Source: Pegea sp. RAD2-039 (Eukaryota > Chordata > Thaliacea > Salpida > Salpidae). Taken from it: 64,000 bases of DNA. Shown piece after piece: positions 1 to 16,700 of this stretch (position 1 is the stretch's first letter; every line of letters starts with the position of its first letter). The notes below the pieces were generated by a model that ran no database searches, was not told the origin of the DNA, and was given only the letters and a program-made list of their open reading frames with translations. The stretch covers positions 2,418,001 through 2,482,000 of the forward strand of contig JAQGEQ010000071.1 of the NCBI GenBank assembly GCA_034620365.1. The letters are read 5' to 3'. The translations under genes and the position numbers were made by a program.

Positions 1-187
1 TATTAGATTGCATTATATTCAAATAGTTTTTAAACTGTTTTTATAATGCAGTTATAATTAATTAAATGTTATAAAACTAAACAAAAAGGTTAGATTAAAG
101 TTTTTATTAATTAAAATCATTTAATTGTTAAATTTATACAAAACTTATTTCCAAAAAATATAAATAGTTTAAATACTTTTAAACAAA

Positions 188-1370
188 ATGACTTATGCCA
201 GTTATCTTATTCATGTATCTGATAAAGATGTTGGATATTTAAACAGGGTTTTCAAGTTGAACGTTTTAATAAATGTCCAGCCACTATAATAATCAAATTT
301 GCTTTGAAAGTTGATATTGATGAAATAGTTTTAAAACCTTGGATAGGGAGTCATTGTGCTTCAAACATCAAACTTTATGTTTACAATTCACCTAGGTAGG
401 TACAATTTTCTTCAATTGGTCATTCATAAAATTTCTTCGAGTTAAATTTAGATGATTGATCTCAGTGATTATCTTGTTTAGAGCTCTTCATAATCAAATT
501 GAAGCAGATGAAATCAAGTTCTTATCATCTGCTGTTGTTATCACTTCACCCAAAATTATCAGATTTCATAAACCAAATCAACAACCTCATCCGCATCATT
601 TTAATAGTGAGATGAAAGGAAGATTAGACTCTGTTCATGCCATCAAGATTATCATTTATCGGATGTTGCAAGGATCTGTTCCATCAATTGCATCACTTTC
701 AATTCTTGGAACACCATCGAGAACAAATAATGAAAAAACTAATAAAAATACTCTTCATCAGTGGATTCAGTTGATGAAAAAGGATGAACTTATAGAGAAA
801 GAAGAACAATCTCTTAAAAAGAGTCATGAAGAAGTTGGAAGCTCAGTGGAAGATGAACAAATTGGAACAGATGATAAGATACCAGAACTTTTTACTGATT
901 CTTTAATGTTTACTTTGATGAAGAATCCAGTCGCCTTACCAAGTGGTAAAAGAATAGATCAAACAACACTAGAAAGATATTTGTCATCCCAAGAGTTGAT
1001 GGGAAGAAGTCCTGTTGATCCTTTTACGGGAATCAGATTTAGTGAAACATATCGACCAATGATTGATTCAAAACTTAAATTTGATATTGATCATTGGTGT
1101 TTGAGAAGGAGCAGTAAAATTAAACGTGTTCGAGAAGATGTTGATGTCTCTGCTAAACGTAGATGTCCTGAGAAGAAACAATTAGAATTGAAGTGCTGTA
1201 AATGTCAAACGTATTTGCCTGTATCAGATCCTAATCGTAAATATCAAATGCCATGTAGCCATAAATTATGTACAAAATGCTGCGATCCAAATTCTCTTTC
1301 TTTTACATGTAATGTTTGTGATCGAAAATTTCCTCGTGCACAACTTCACAGAATTCATGGAATCAAATAA
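188..1370 (+). CDS. UBOX5: RING/U-box E3 ubiquitin ligase RNF37 (UBOX5)
   Basis: Proposed exons are 188-214, 247-395 and 482-1370, about 354 residues. The N-terminal part (HGFQVERF... then a beta-rich segment ending near NIKLYVYNS) and the GSVPSI...LGTPSRT segment match the N-terminal region of RNF37. A U-box follows (IPELFTDSLMF, PVALPSGKRIDQTTLERY, SPVDPFTGIRF). The C-terminus carries a cysteine-rich RING-like module (KCCKCQTYL, MPCSHKLCTKCC, CNVCDRKF), the order seen in vertebrate UBOX5. U-box proteins hand ubiquitin from E2 enzymes to substrates; RNF37 is nuclear in mammals. The mammalian protein is longer, with a linker between U-box and RING-like end that is nearly absent here. The ATG at 188 requires a 32-nt first intron; extra 5' exons could lie before the window. 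Identity is firm, the start is not. Confidence 0.88.
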
Positions 1371-1982
1371 AACTATATATTAGGATTTTATGAAATTGAA
1401 ATTGATATAAAAATTAAATTGATTTTTGATAATTATTTCGATGAATAACTTTTTCCAACTTGTTAATTTTCATTTCCATCTCAAATATCTTTCTTTTAAC
1501 GTGAACGTTTTTTAACCAGTTTTTTTTTTTTTAGTTTTTTGATTATGATTCATAAGATCAATGAAATATTTCAAATACATATCTAATTTTTTGATTTTGA
1601 ATGTCTAAATACATAATGAAATACTTTAAATAAAGTTTAAACTACTTTTTTATCAAATTCATTTTTTTAACAATTGAAAAACTAAACTTAAAGACGGGTT
1701 AAATCAGATAGTAAAATTAGATGCAAATCGTTTTATATAAAGTAGTTTTTATGTTGTATAAGATAAGTGAATTAGCTAGTCCGTAAATCTCAATAAAAAT
1801 AATTCCTTGCGGTAGAATTTATGTCATCTCATTTCTTACGAAATGAGTCTCCTGCTAGTCCAGAGTATTAAATCTTTCAAATAACAAAACTACTTAGTTG
1901 GCTATTGTTGTTTCTGTAAAGAATGTTACAGTGGAAAAGTGAACTTAAACTAAGTAATGAATCAGTAACCAAACACATTAAA

Positions 1983-2066
1983 CATATTTGCATATATACT
2001 TACATATTTGCATATATACTTACATATTTGCATATGTACTTACATATTTGCATATATACTTACATA
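1983..2066. repeat. 20-bp minisatellite, four copies
   Basis: Four head-to-tail copies of a 20-bp unit (CATATTTGCATATATACTTA) with a single A-to-G change in the third copy. Every unit contains ATTTGCAT, the octamer bound by POU-domain factors. The repeat ends just before an exon-like segment at 2094. Confidence 0.95.
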
Positions 2067-2093
2067 AAGATTCTTTAATAGTTGACATTTCAG

Positions 2094-2234
2094 AGTTGTA
2101 ATCAAATTTTGGTCTGAAGCAAGAGTTGAAGGTAAAGATTTCTTGAACTTTTGGATTCGAGTTTCTGAGGGAAAATATTGCAATTTGATAGCAAATGCTG
2201 ATAAGATTGCTTTTGTAGTTAACCCAGCATTTAA
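2094..2234 (+). other. Exon-like segment, unassigned
   Basis: A stretch framed by TTTCAG and AA/GTATAA is open in one frame for about 46 codons and has protein-like composition (for example FWIRVSEGKYCNLIANADK). Flanking DNA is AT-rich and stop-laden. I do not recognise the family and find no neighbouring exon that would join it, so it may be an isolated exon of an unannotated gene or a relic. Confidence 0.3.
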
Positions 2235-2374
2235 GTATAAACTTTTAGTAAAATATCCCTTTTCTTTTATTTGATTTATATATAAAGTCTATAATATCAC
2301 TTTTTGTAACATTCAAAAACTGTAGGTAATCCAGTTTGACATTTTCTAAAATCATCAAGTTTGTTACCTCCACA

Positions 2375-2585
2375 ATTTTTTTTATTTTATTTATTTATTT
2401 ATTTATATAAATGCAAAGGAGGGTGCCTAAAGAGAGCACATCTCTCTAACACACATTCTCAGGAGTTTTTTTTATGGTTTTTCTCAGGAGTTTTATATGT
2501 CTCCACCTGGGGTCGAACCAGGTACTTCCTAGCTAGATGTACCTTGTAGCTAGGTGTAGTAACCGCTTCGCCACCAAGCAGGACA
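2375..2585 (-). mobile_element. tRNA-derived SINE with T/A-rich tail
   Basis: On the minus strand a tRNA-like head carries a pol III A box (TGGCGAAGCGG, 2563-2573) and a B box (GGTTCGACCCC, 2509-2519) about 45 bp apart. After the head comes a body with GAATGTGTGTTAG, then GAG...TGCTCTCTTTAGGCACCCTCC, and a tail of TAAA/ATAA repeats. The same body and tail recur at 34.45-35.02 kb and 61.15-61.25 kb, so it belongs to a dispersed family. It abuts a retrotransposon gag relic. Confidence 0.75.
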
Positions 2586-2599
2586 TTTTAACAAGATTT

Positions 2600-3145
2600 T
2601 AACAATCTTCCTTCATGGCCGATACAGTTGGTTCCTCTCGATCCTCATTCTTTAGCTTCATTGAATTTACTGTTTCTCCCACAGCTTTGATCGATCTCCC
2701 ACAACTGAAGGACTCGGCGTTTCGCCAAAAGTCCCCAAGTAAACCCGATTGATGAAAGGCTGCTTTTAAAGTCAAAGTATAATTCTCTAACAACGCTGCC
2801 GTATTTCTGATAGGTCTATAAATTAATCCCTGATCATAACTTCTCATTTTTTGCTACCGTGACATTCTTAAACTCACAGTCCTTAGCTAGACGTACCAAA
2901 GTGCTCCAAAAATCTTCTATAGTTTGATTTGGCCCTTACTTCTTAGTTCGTATCAAATGACGCGCAACAGTTTTCTTTGATTTATTTACATACAACTGTT
3001 CCAACGTCGCATAAGCTTCTACATAAATATGGTAGCTGTCAGAGTACTGGTACACATCTTCGCTTGTGCAATTAACAAGCACTGCCAATTTTTTCCTATC
3101 AGTCCAATTTGGCCTAAACTCTTCAAAAAAGTTGGTTTTTTTTTT
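2600..3145 (-). pseudogene. LTR-retrotransposon gag relic
   Basis: The minus strand encodes a broken gag-like polypeptide. Its first part reads through an ARHLIRTKK segment and an in-frame stop into a LAKDCEFKNVT motif; its second part, after a frame change, resembles the helical LLEN-x-TL region typical of gag of Ty3/gypsy-like elements. At least one stop (near 2938) and one frameshift (near 2850) disable it. No protease, reverse transcriptase, integrase or LTR was found next to it, so it is a fragment. Confidence 0.6.
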
Positions 3146-3179
3146 ATTCAGTCAAGTTATTTGTTGCTAACGGACTATT

Positions 3180-5148
3180 CGAGTGTATAGACAGCAATTT
3201 CGGCTTTTACGATTTTACCAAGAAAAAAATTATAATAAAATAAATTTGAATGATAATAACTCTTTAAGAGAGCTTAATTCAATTATAAAATGCGCACAAC
3301 ACCATCAGTAAGTAATAATGAGCAATTCAACTATAGATCACATAAGAATATTTATAAATAACTAAGCGCGTGCATACTTATGCTTTGGAATAAAATTTAC
3401 CTACGCAGTAAAACAATCTTTTCTTATTAAGTTCAAATATACCACATTTTTCCTAACCCAATACTTAGCTTTAAAAGTATATATACTTTCATTCTAATGA
3501 AGTGTTTAAAAAGTTTTTTCATCCAATAATGGAAAAGATTGTTTGTGCTTTTCTTACAAAATCTCTTATAGTACTTGAAGTAGATTTAAATTGAACATTT
3601 TGAAAGTTAGTTGTAAAGTTAAATAACATAGCTTTATGACAATTACAAGAGCCTTAATATTAGCTGATCTAATTTTTGTGTAATTTATATTTAATGATTT
3701 TTTGTAAAATATCACTTTTTAAGGAAAAAACGAATATTTTTTTGTTCAGATTGATATTATTTCAAAATTAACTTTCTTTAAGTTCAAATCTTTGCTATTT
3801 GCTTAACTTAGTCGATGAAAAAATCTTCTTATTGGTCAAATTTGTCAGTAGTGTCTCCACCGATGCTCAGTAAAAACTATTAGATAAATCAATAAGAAAA
3901 TTTTGACAAAAATAATAAAAATATCTGTTAATTGTTAAGTGATCGATTACATATCTAGTTTTATTATAAGTTATCTATATTAGAATAATTATATCAATTT
4001 CTATAAATTTTTGTTAAAATATTTAAAGGTTTTGAAGTCAGTTATATTTGTATCTTTAAAAAATTAAAGTTTTTGATCGTGAACAAAATAGATTAGAAAA
4101 TTATAGGATTTAGTCAGATGTAGTAAATGATTAAAAATTAATCTGAGTAACACTTAGTAAAGTTATATTGCTATAAACTTCTATATATTTGTTAAAATAA
4201 TGCTGTAAATAGTTTAATATAAATAATTCTTTGATGTGAAAACAAATCAAATAATTACTTATCGTATTATGATTATAATAATTTAAACAAAAGTTGATAT
4301 GTCTTGCTGGAAGCAGAGTTCTTGTAATTCAACATATGATTATCGATCAAACTTATTCTTTTATTAAATGTTCGTGCTTCACATAGAATTTAATTTAGCT
4401 TTGCTGTTATTACAAACAAAACACTTAGCGCACTGCAAGATGGCTGAATATTTAGTTCAAAAATGATTTAAAGAATAAAAAATATCATCACAAAATTGAC
4501 ATTATGTTCAAAATTCGCCGCTTATATTTGAAGAGTTTATAAAAATGTTTTCTTTGAAAGAATTTATAATTTGAAAGTTTGAAAAAAAATCTTCAGATGC
4601 TGTTGTGAAAGAGGTAAAGCAGGATTGCTCTCCGCACAACTTCAAATTTCTACCCAATTCATTGGCTTTTTATGTTTTTTTGTAAACGAAAAATTCAGTG
4701 CAGATAGCACACCATGCTGACAGGAAAATGAAGAAAGAAATTTTCAACAAAACTAAATCTCTTTGCTGATGGCTTAAAAGCTTTCAAAAATCTTAATGAA
4801 AATTGAATAAATGATTAATGTGACAATGAGGTTATAAAAAAGGCAACTACAGTAGGTGCTGCTGCTGGGTGCTTGCCATTTGCATGCATTTAAAATAATT
4901 AGGGAAGTACCGCAAGTGAAATAAGTCGAAAGGATTACATCATAAGATGACTTATTCAGCTTCTATTTGAAAATATATTTGGTTGCTACGAAGCTTTAAA
5001 CAGTGAAGTTAAGAAAAACAATCTAAATTTGATTAGTTTCTAAGATTAGAATTTCTCTGGAAGCAAACTCGTTGCTGCTTCCTTTTCCGGTTTGTGCAAA
5101 TGATTTGTAGCTTAAAGACAAATTTGCAAACATTAGATAGAGACTTCA
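3180..5148. other. AT-rich intergenic DNA
   Basis: No gene could be supported. Around 4600-5060 the sequence is slightly less AT-rich and gives broken peptide stretches with many stops in every frame, possibly an eroded element, but no family was recognisable. Confidence 0.5.
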
Positions 5149-7930
<2,782 letters not shown>

Positions 7931-10900
7931 CTAAACGTAAATTGAGATTAAACTTTTTATAATGAATTAATTCTAAGTTGCGTACAGTTGAAAAAAATAC
8001 ACCAGACAAAATTTGAAAGTATTTATGGAGTAGGAACTTGTTAGGTCATTAAAATAAAACATTTTATGTTTGAGACTAAAATTGTGTTATATAACAATCT
8101 ATTTATTTAAAGCAAGTTTTAAAAACTGGAGAAATGTTTTCACGAAGTGAATTTCGTTTTTATTCTTAAATAATTTAGACTTCACTTAAGAACTTGTTGT
8201 AAAAACGAATTGAAAACCAACACTGTGATTGAAATTTAACAGTAAAAAAATTTAAACTATTTCCAGACTAAACGAGTTTGAAACAAAATTATTTATGAAA
8301 GATAAAAAAGTGGAAAGCCAAAAGAAATGAAACATTAAAGAAAAACAATTGCTTACCAACTTGCTTGAATAATTACTTTTACTTTTTTATTTGTATCAGG
8401 ACTAAACAATTCGACAAAAAACATTTTTGTTATTTTTATTCGGAATGCGAAATTGTAATTCATTTGACTTTTAGTATCTTACTTCATAAGAAAGTGGCGA
8501 GCAAGCAGATGATCGTGAATTCTTCGCAAGTCCACTCACTTTTGTGAGGTTTCCCTAAATTCAATAAGAATTTATTTAGGATGTAATTTCAGTTTAAATG
8601 TAAATATTTACAATCAACAAATAAATTTGTCAGAAATTTATGAGTTTGACTTTTACAAACTTAATTTAATGTCAAAGTTTCAATGTTTGTTGTGGTAAGT
8701 TTTGTTTAGTAATGAAATATTATTTTATTTACAAATACGGCGTGTTCAATATTTAATAAGATGTTAAATGAAACAAAAAACAAACAAAAGTTCAAAATGG
8801 GAGTTCACATTTTTTCCAGAAAAAAACATCGAATAAATTTATAGTTATAAATTAAATCTAAATTAAATTGATTAATGGAAAAAAGGATAATAATAGAAAT
8901 TTGTCGCAAGCCATTAGTGCAAATACATCAGTACATGTAAAAATAGTACACGTATTTAGCAAATGTTTTCGACTACGAATGTAGATTTTGCAAAAAAAAA
9001 TTACTCGAAAACTTCTACTTACATAAAATCCATTGCAAAGTCTTGATTTAAATTTAAAAAAATTATTATATTTTTACTAAATTATTGATTATGCCATTAA
9101 CTAAAACATCGTTTGAAATAGTTTGTAAAAAAAACTAGTCTTGTCGTTTTTCAAAAAAAAAACTTTTGTCATTTGCTGAAGCAAACTAAAAAATTGTAGT
9201 AATGTACAAAATGAATTTAAATTACTAATCAAAACAATTTAAGATTTTAGAATAGTTGTTTATAAGTGATATCTATTTCTTAGAAATTAATCTTACAAGC
9301 TTAAGTGGATAATATATAAATAGTGATTAAAGAGCACGTCACCAATATTTATTATTAAATAAAACAATTTAAGATTTTTATTGGTTATTTATAACAATAA
9401 AACTGCTAGTTTTATTTATATTAATAATATTAGTATGCTTTTTAATTATTTATTTTCCTATAATTTTTAGATAATAAGAAACAACAAAACTATTTAACAA
9501 AGTTATTGATAGTTTTAGTACTAAACAGTTACAAACTGAAATCTAATATGTTGGCTAAGATTTGCTTTATTTATTAGTATTAAAATCTCGTCAACTTCAT
9601 GAGAAAAAAGAAATAATTTAAGTTTTATTTACAGTGCAGTTTAACTTATAATAAACAATTGTTTATCTTAAGTAAAATTTCAACAACTCTAATATACTTT
9701 TACATAATTCATTATAATACAGCAGCTACAACACATAAAATAAAAGATAAACTAAAAAAGTAAAACTTCAATGTATATAAAAATCATAAATTATTTTTTG
9801 TCATATAAAAAATCAGCAAAATATTCATGAATTATTTTAATCAGACTTATTTTAGTTTTCAACAGATTAAATGAACAAATTTTTACATTCAAAGCTAATT
9901 AAGAAAATGAAGGATTAAAACAATGGAAGACAAAATAAAGTTTTCAGATTTAAAACTTCAAAAAACAGAAATAAGCAACAAAATATCAAATAAAATTATT
10001 AATTTTATTTTAGAACAAACTAACACTGAATTTTATAAAAAAATCAAATGATAAATTGATTAAACTTATAAAAGATAAAAATAACTAACATCAAACTTCT
10101 GTTTTGTATCCTGCTCATTGATCTTCAAAGAAGAGAAGTTTTTCAGGACCTCATCATGCTTCGGTTGGTTATTACAGTTCATTTTTATTTCATATCTTTG
10201 CATGAAAAAATTAAATAAGTATCTCCATAATTGAACAAAATAAACAAATAAAACAATAAGCTTTAGATCTTTTAAAAATTTAGAAAAATTAAAAATAAGG
10301 TAGTAAACAAATAGATTTCAAATTAATTAATTTTGAAACAAGTTTAAATTGAATGTTTTAAAATAACAAATATTGAAAATTGAAAAAAAAATTCATCAAA
10401 TTTAAATTCAATTAAAATTTCAAATCATTATTGAAATAGCTAAACAATAAGTAAGACAAATGTTATATTTGATAGAACTATAATATAAAAGCTATCTATA
10501 AAAACTTATTTAAATAGTTTAGACAATTATTAGTAATTACTGATCAAAATAAAAGTTTACTTTAATTATCACTCCTTATTATTTAAGAATTGTTTTAAAG
10601 TAAAATTTATCTAACTTTTGTTTAAAAAATGAAAATTTTAAAAATAAATTTATTTTTATATAGGAAGAGCACAAAAACAAAATCTAATCAAAAATAAGAT
10701 CCCAGTTGATATCTACTAATAAAATATATTTTTGTCAAAATAATAATAATTTCTATAAAACACATTTTAATTTCATTTTTCACATATTTGCAACACAGCC
10801 TTTCTTATTATATAGGTCATCAATAAACTTTTTAAATGTTGTTTCAACTAAAAAATCAACAAATATTAAGTAAGAAACAACAAAGACTAAATCATAGAAA

Positions 10901-13754
10901 CATTCCAAAGAACGCATAGTAGAACATGCAATGTTTTTATGCCGGGCTCATCTCTAAGGGATAAACAAATGATAAATTGGCTGTTTGAAAAAAATCTTTT
11001 AATTGGTGCTAGACAGTCATTAAAATTTCTTAAAATAGTAAGTAAATATTAAAAAAAATATTTCCTATTAAATTGAAGATTTTTAATTTAGAGCTCCAAA
11101 TACATATTTAATACAAAAAGTATCATCTAACATTTTAACGACTATTTAATAGCAGAGATTCTTTTTAATTTTATACAATACGCTCATTTATGAATTAAAG
11201 TATTATTTAACACCTATATCGCACATGAATCTAACACCTACATCACAAGGTTCTGAAAATTCCAGTTGATTCACGTAAATAGCTTGTATTACATTCATTT
11301 TCACTATGCTTTATTTTTTTTATTTCAATAAATAATGTTTTTATAATGAAAATGATTTCCAAGGTGACAGCTTCACAAAGAAAATTAGATTTTTACTTTA
11401 TATTAGGTTTGAGACTACCATGTTAAATACTTTTATACTTTTAATGAACCAATTTATAATTTGAAGACAAAGAAAAGATGATAATAGAAGCAAGGAAAGC
11501 TTTTAGATTTTACCTAACTACAAAACAAACAAATTAGGTTATTTGATAACATACCATTACTATCTAAAATGAGTAACTAACATTATGTAAAAAACCTTAC
11601 TTGAAAAAATGTGATCAGCATTAATCTTAAATACAGTATAAAGTTGGCTGTATTTATAGTTTATAAAATTTGTAATCAAGACTATAAAGTTGTTTTGTGT
11701 CGTTTTCAGAAACGAATTAAATAATTAGTTTTCATCACAACTTAGCTAGGCTTAAACAATTTGATGACATACCAGAATATTCTGATAGTATATTAATCAA
11801 AACTTTTTCTTTCTTTTTCAAAAAAAATGTTATTTATTTACAAAAGTAAAGGTTAGTCCATGAAAAATGTAGTTAGATTTAAGCTTACGAAAATTAACCA
11901 AAAACTAACTACAATGTAGTCTGCATAGCTTGAGTAAACAATTTGATCAAATATTTCGTTTTTGTTGCTATGCTACGAGGGGCCAAATAGTTAGAGACAA
12001 GTTTTTAAGCTTAGTAACTTCCAATTTAAAAAATCATCTTTCTAAAAATTTTCATGAATGTAATAATTTGTTGTAATAGCATTTGTAGTAAAACATTTTC
12101 AAATTGTAAAATAAAAAATCAACAATAAAGCAAGACTTTATGCAAGCCTGTGAGATTCAATTACCTGATTGATGACTGACTAACGGTTTCTTTAACTTCT
12201 GAGAAACAGCTTATATTCTACGTAAATTTTTGACGCTTAATAAATTTTAAGCTTTTCCTAACATTCTTTCTAATAATATTGATGATTTTCACTGTCTAAT
12301 GTTATCCACTACTTATGTATCACATCCCTATCAGTTAAATTGTTTCCATCTTTTACCTTTCTTAAATTATAGCATAAAGATATGATAAAATTGTAACTTA
12401 GAATAGAAAATTGTAACTTAGAATAGAAAATTGTAACTTAAAACCATTTTAAGTTAATATAAAATTGTATCAATAATTATGACAACAAAATTAAGAGAAA
12501 GTTGAACACTTGAGCTTAAAGAATTAGACTAAAAAACGGATCAATGTTAGCTTTTAATCTTTGTCATCCTTAAATGCTTTTTACAAAGTTTTTAGCAAAA
12601 GAAATTTGAGAAAAAGCAATAAATATATAATTATTAATAGCGATACTGGTAGCTTATCATACGATATTGTTGTAATAGAAATAACTGTTTATACAGAGGT
12701 TTATTCGAATGAATAAGGTGATTTACAGAACAACAAATATATTAACAATACGCAGTATATACCAACAAGCCTATGACCAAATGACAGTCATCTTACTATA
12801 GTTGCACTCAATACATTTACGTCAGCGGTAAAATACTTTTATGTTTTACATTTCAAATATATCAAAATTGTACTTCAATACCTAAGACTATTACGGTTTT
12901 CTTTAGTTATGTGAGCTAAAAAAATAGATCTTAGATATTATCTTAAATTTTAATTAAGTTCATAACTCTATACTAATTACTTGTTACTTCATTTATTTAT
13001 TTCAATAGCTTATAACGATTGGATGGTTGGAGCTAATACATCAAACAAATCAAACATTTCTAGCATATCAAGTAAAGTGTTATCTAAGTCTTTTTTTCAT
13101 AAAAATGATTTATAGAAGAAAAAATACTGTGGTTGATAATTGAACTTTTATCTTTATTTACTAACATCATATGTGACATACCAAAACAAATTGCTCATTT
13201 ATTCTAATGCCTTTATTTGTATATTTTTCGACAAAATAATCTAATTTTGCTATTAATCAGAATATAAAGAACACCAAACAGTAGATAAAGTCAAAAACAC
13301 AATAAATAAAATGCTTGAGGGTATATATATAAAATCTAAAGCCAATCAGCTGACTTGTAAACAAAGTTAGTTTGATAAAAGTTAGTTAATGATTGAGAAA
13401 ATCTGCTGCATATTAGTAATTTGTTATAGAGGTCTACATTTCCTCATTAAGTAAATTTTGGAAGGTGTGATGTTAAATAATTATACAAAACTGAGGTTCA
13501 TAGATAAAATTAAACTGACGACAATTTTATCGGCTGTAATGAAGGTCTGTAAAATTAGCTGTTTAAAATTGTATTTAATATTGAATAGTTTATTTTGGTA
13601 AAAATACGAAACTATAGATAGCAAATAAGAAAAGCAGAAGAACAAGCTTTACAATAGCAACAGTGGTTGTTTTTTTATATATCATCCACTTGTTCAGTTA
13701 AATACTCCAATTTGATTGAAACATGATAGACTACTAAATCAAATGAGATAAAAC
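7931..13754. other. AT-rich region upstream of CaMKK
   Basis: Very AT-rich DNA without a supported gene, part of it probably the CaMKK 5' intron. One candidate coding segment lies on the minus strand at about 10090-10150 (reads NFSSLKINEQDTKQKFD before a donor site). A 20-bp tandem repeat sits at 12388-12440. Confidence 0.5.
12388..12440. repeat. 20-bp tandem repeat, about 2.6 copies
   Basis: The unit AAATTGTAACTTAGAATAGA is repeated without change for two full units and part of a third, inside intergenic DNA. Confidence 0.9.
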
Positions 13755-16700
13755 TCATACAGGAGTTTTCTTCCACGCTTCCAAGATTTTAGTTTCAATA
13801 TCTTTTGAATTTGTTAAATGTTGGCAAAAACCTTTAGGCATCACTCCAATATCTAAACCAGCCTAAATTTAAAGATGTCTTTAAATAATATTCAGATAAA
13901 GTAATAATTATTACCAAGTTATTCAATGATAATGATTTATAAAACGATTGATAATGATATTTATGATTAATTTTTACAGATATTCAAAAAGTTGCACAAA
14001 TTTATTAGTTTATTGTAGACTTTGAATTTTTGTGAAAATCATGTCTGAAAATCAACGCATGAATAGAAAATAATCTTAAATCTATTTTTAAGGCTAAATA
14101 ATTGAAATGTTACAAGAAATGTAAATTTCTTAAGCTAGATGCGTTTATCTGAAAAATTATTTTAAAAAATTCAAAATCAGCGGTAATTATTAAATTTCAT
14201 TGTTTAAATGTAAAGACAAAAAAGATGATTGAGTTACAGGCAGTTTTGGTTGTAAATAAATATGATGAAAGAAAAGAACAGTTGATGTATTAAGATAGTT
14301 CCTCATTTATAACGTGATTATGGCTGTATTTTAAAAACTTAAAAATACTGAAACTAAAATATAAATTTTCAATTTATTTTGCTATAAAATATCTTTAAAA
14401 ATATGATATATTTTGAAAATAATAATATCATTTCAAAAACACCAAAAATAAATAAATAACTGACATCAAATTACGCTAAATGAAATACAAAAATAATGAA
14501 CTTTTAGTTCGACTATTTTCAAATATGAATAATAAAAACAAAGTTTGTGTAGTTCATTCTTTATAAATAAAAATCTTATTTTGGAAGATCATTTTCCTTT
14601 TATGCAAACATCAAAAGTGTATGAAGACTACAACGTTTTTTTAAAGATGTGTAACTAAATCAATTTAGAAGTCTATTTATTATTTAACTTTTATCAAATT
14701 TTGAAAGTATCTTTCACTTATCTTACTAAATTACAATCTGTATGAAGTTGTTTTGTTGATATTTTCTTTTTAAAGTTGAGAGTAGAGTTAACATTTTACA
14801 TTTTAAAAATCTATATGATATCTATTATAAATACTAGAATAATTGAACTAGAAACCTTTATTCGTAGCACCCCAGATATCATGACGTCATCAACTGAAAG
14901 ATCACAATGTGTTTGTCGGGATTGAGAAAAAATGGTTTTTGCAGTTTCTGACCCCATAATGTAGCACGGTCCTAAACAATACGGAGGATAACGAAGATAA
15001 CTGTATCGAGCAAACGGCACAGCCCATACCCCTTTGTGGGTAACCTTATAAAACAATTTACTCGAGTTATAGTAGAGATGTAGGCTCTAGTTCTTTCTCC
15101 TTATTATTTATTAAATCTTATTTGTGCTTAAATAATTATAAATAATTATGAAACTATTTTCAAGTTGTCAAACTAAAATTTTGTTCAAAAATTTCCTTAG
15201 GTAAGCTTCAGGAAGAAAGAAATGAATTAGTTTTTAAATTAATTTCTAGAAACCAAGTAAAGTAAGTTTTTAAGACACAACAAACTTACCCGTGCATTGG
15301 GAACTATTTTCATTCCACATTCTATCGAATTTTCTATTTTTTTAAAATTTGTTTCATTTTTATAGAATTCTATAACTTTTCCAACATCAATAGTTACATC
15401 ATCATCAACAGACATAAAAAGTTTGTAGTTCCTAGAGATAACATTTAAAAAGCTTCTTTATTAACTTGTTGTTATCGTCTTAGAAACAACATTTTCATTT
15501 AGTTGATTGTTCAGCAAGTAATTGTTTTTCTCAAAAGGTTGTTTCGAGTGTAATGAATAAGTTTAATAAAAAGAATGTTCATAAAGCTATTGTGTTATTA
15601 ATAGATTTCAGATGAGAACATATTTGTAAATTTAGAGCAAGTTGTTGATTGTAAAAAGTATTTATCACAAATTAACTTTTTAAAGGCAAAAAATAAACAT
15701 AGAAGAAATGTTTTCAACATATAATTCATCTTTTATCAACAATTAGTAATATTTAGTTTGGAAAAACAAGTTTTTTCACAAACTGGTTTAATGGTTATTA
15801 AAAATTGTTACGTGGTAGCTGAGATACTTGTAAAGAAAACATCATATATAAAACCAGATTTTCAACTTTAAGGTTATTTTACTTCTGATAACTCACGAGC
15901 AAAAGTTATTCATCCATTGAAAACCAGTTAAAGTTTTCAAAGTGAGATTCTTATATGAATCAATATACGATCCCAAAATAATATCTCCAAACAAATACTG
16001 TTCTTCTTTGACTCGAAAAAACAGATCTGGATTTGATTTTGGAATTCCCAGTAGAAATACTATCTTCAACTAAAATGTTTGACAGTTGACAAATTAAAGG
16101 TACTTTGACTAAGATGAGACTCAACAATTTTAGTAAAGTCTTAAAGACATAAAGGTCAATAATAGAAGTTTAAAAAGTGGAAATTGAACATGATTCATTT
16201 CCTCATGGTACTTAGACCACTTAATAAGTATTGACCAAATGTAATTTACCTTATAGCCAATATCACTTCCTGTCTTTCCCCATGTGCTTCTAATCACATT
16301 TCTTTGAGCAAAATGATTGACGCTACTTTTCACTGCTAGTAATAAATCCATGTCTACAAATATTACTTCAACTAGTAGCAAATATTTTCGTAAATTTAGG
16401 CGAAAATATACTTTATTTAAAATTTCAACAACTTTTTTAATAAAATGCTTTAATAATAATTTTGTTTGCATAACTTTAAAATGATTAAGCAAACGTTCAA
16501 TCAGTTATTTGGTATTTGCGAGACGTTTTTTGGGGGTATTTGATACTTAAACAAAAAAGTTGTAGATAATGACTACAAACCGTCTTTGCAGAAAAGTTTA
16601 TTTGGCTGAATATGAAACTGCATTTGAAAGACTGCTGCATCAGGAACATCATAAACACGATCATAAGAAACTATTTTTTCTTCTTTGATATCAGCAACAA

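Noticed and set aside
4600-5060. Possible eroded coding sequence with fragments such as KATTVGAAAG
   Set aside because: Stops in all frames and no recognisable family; cannot be separated from chance.
10092-10184. CaMKK first exon starting with ATG at 10184
   Set aside because: That ATG frame hits a stop after the run of seven A; only a later part of the segment is open in the right phase, so a start there is not supported.
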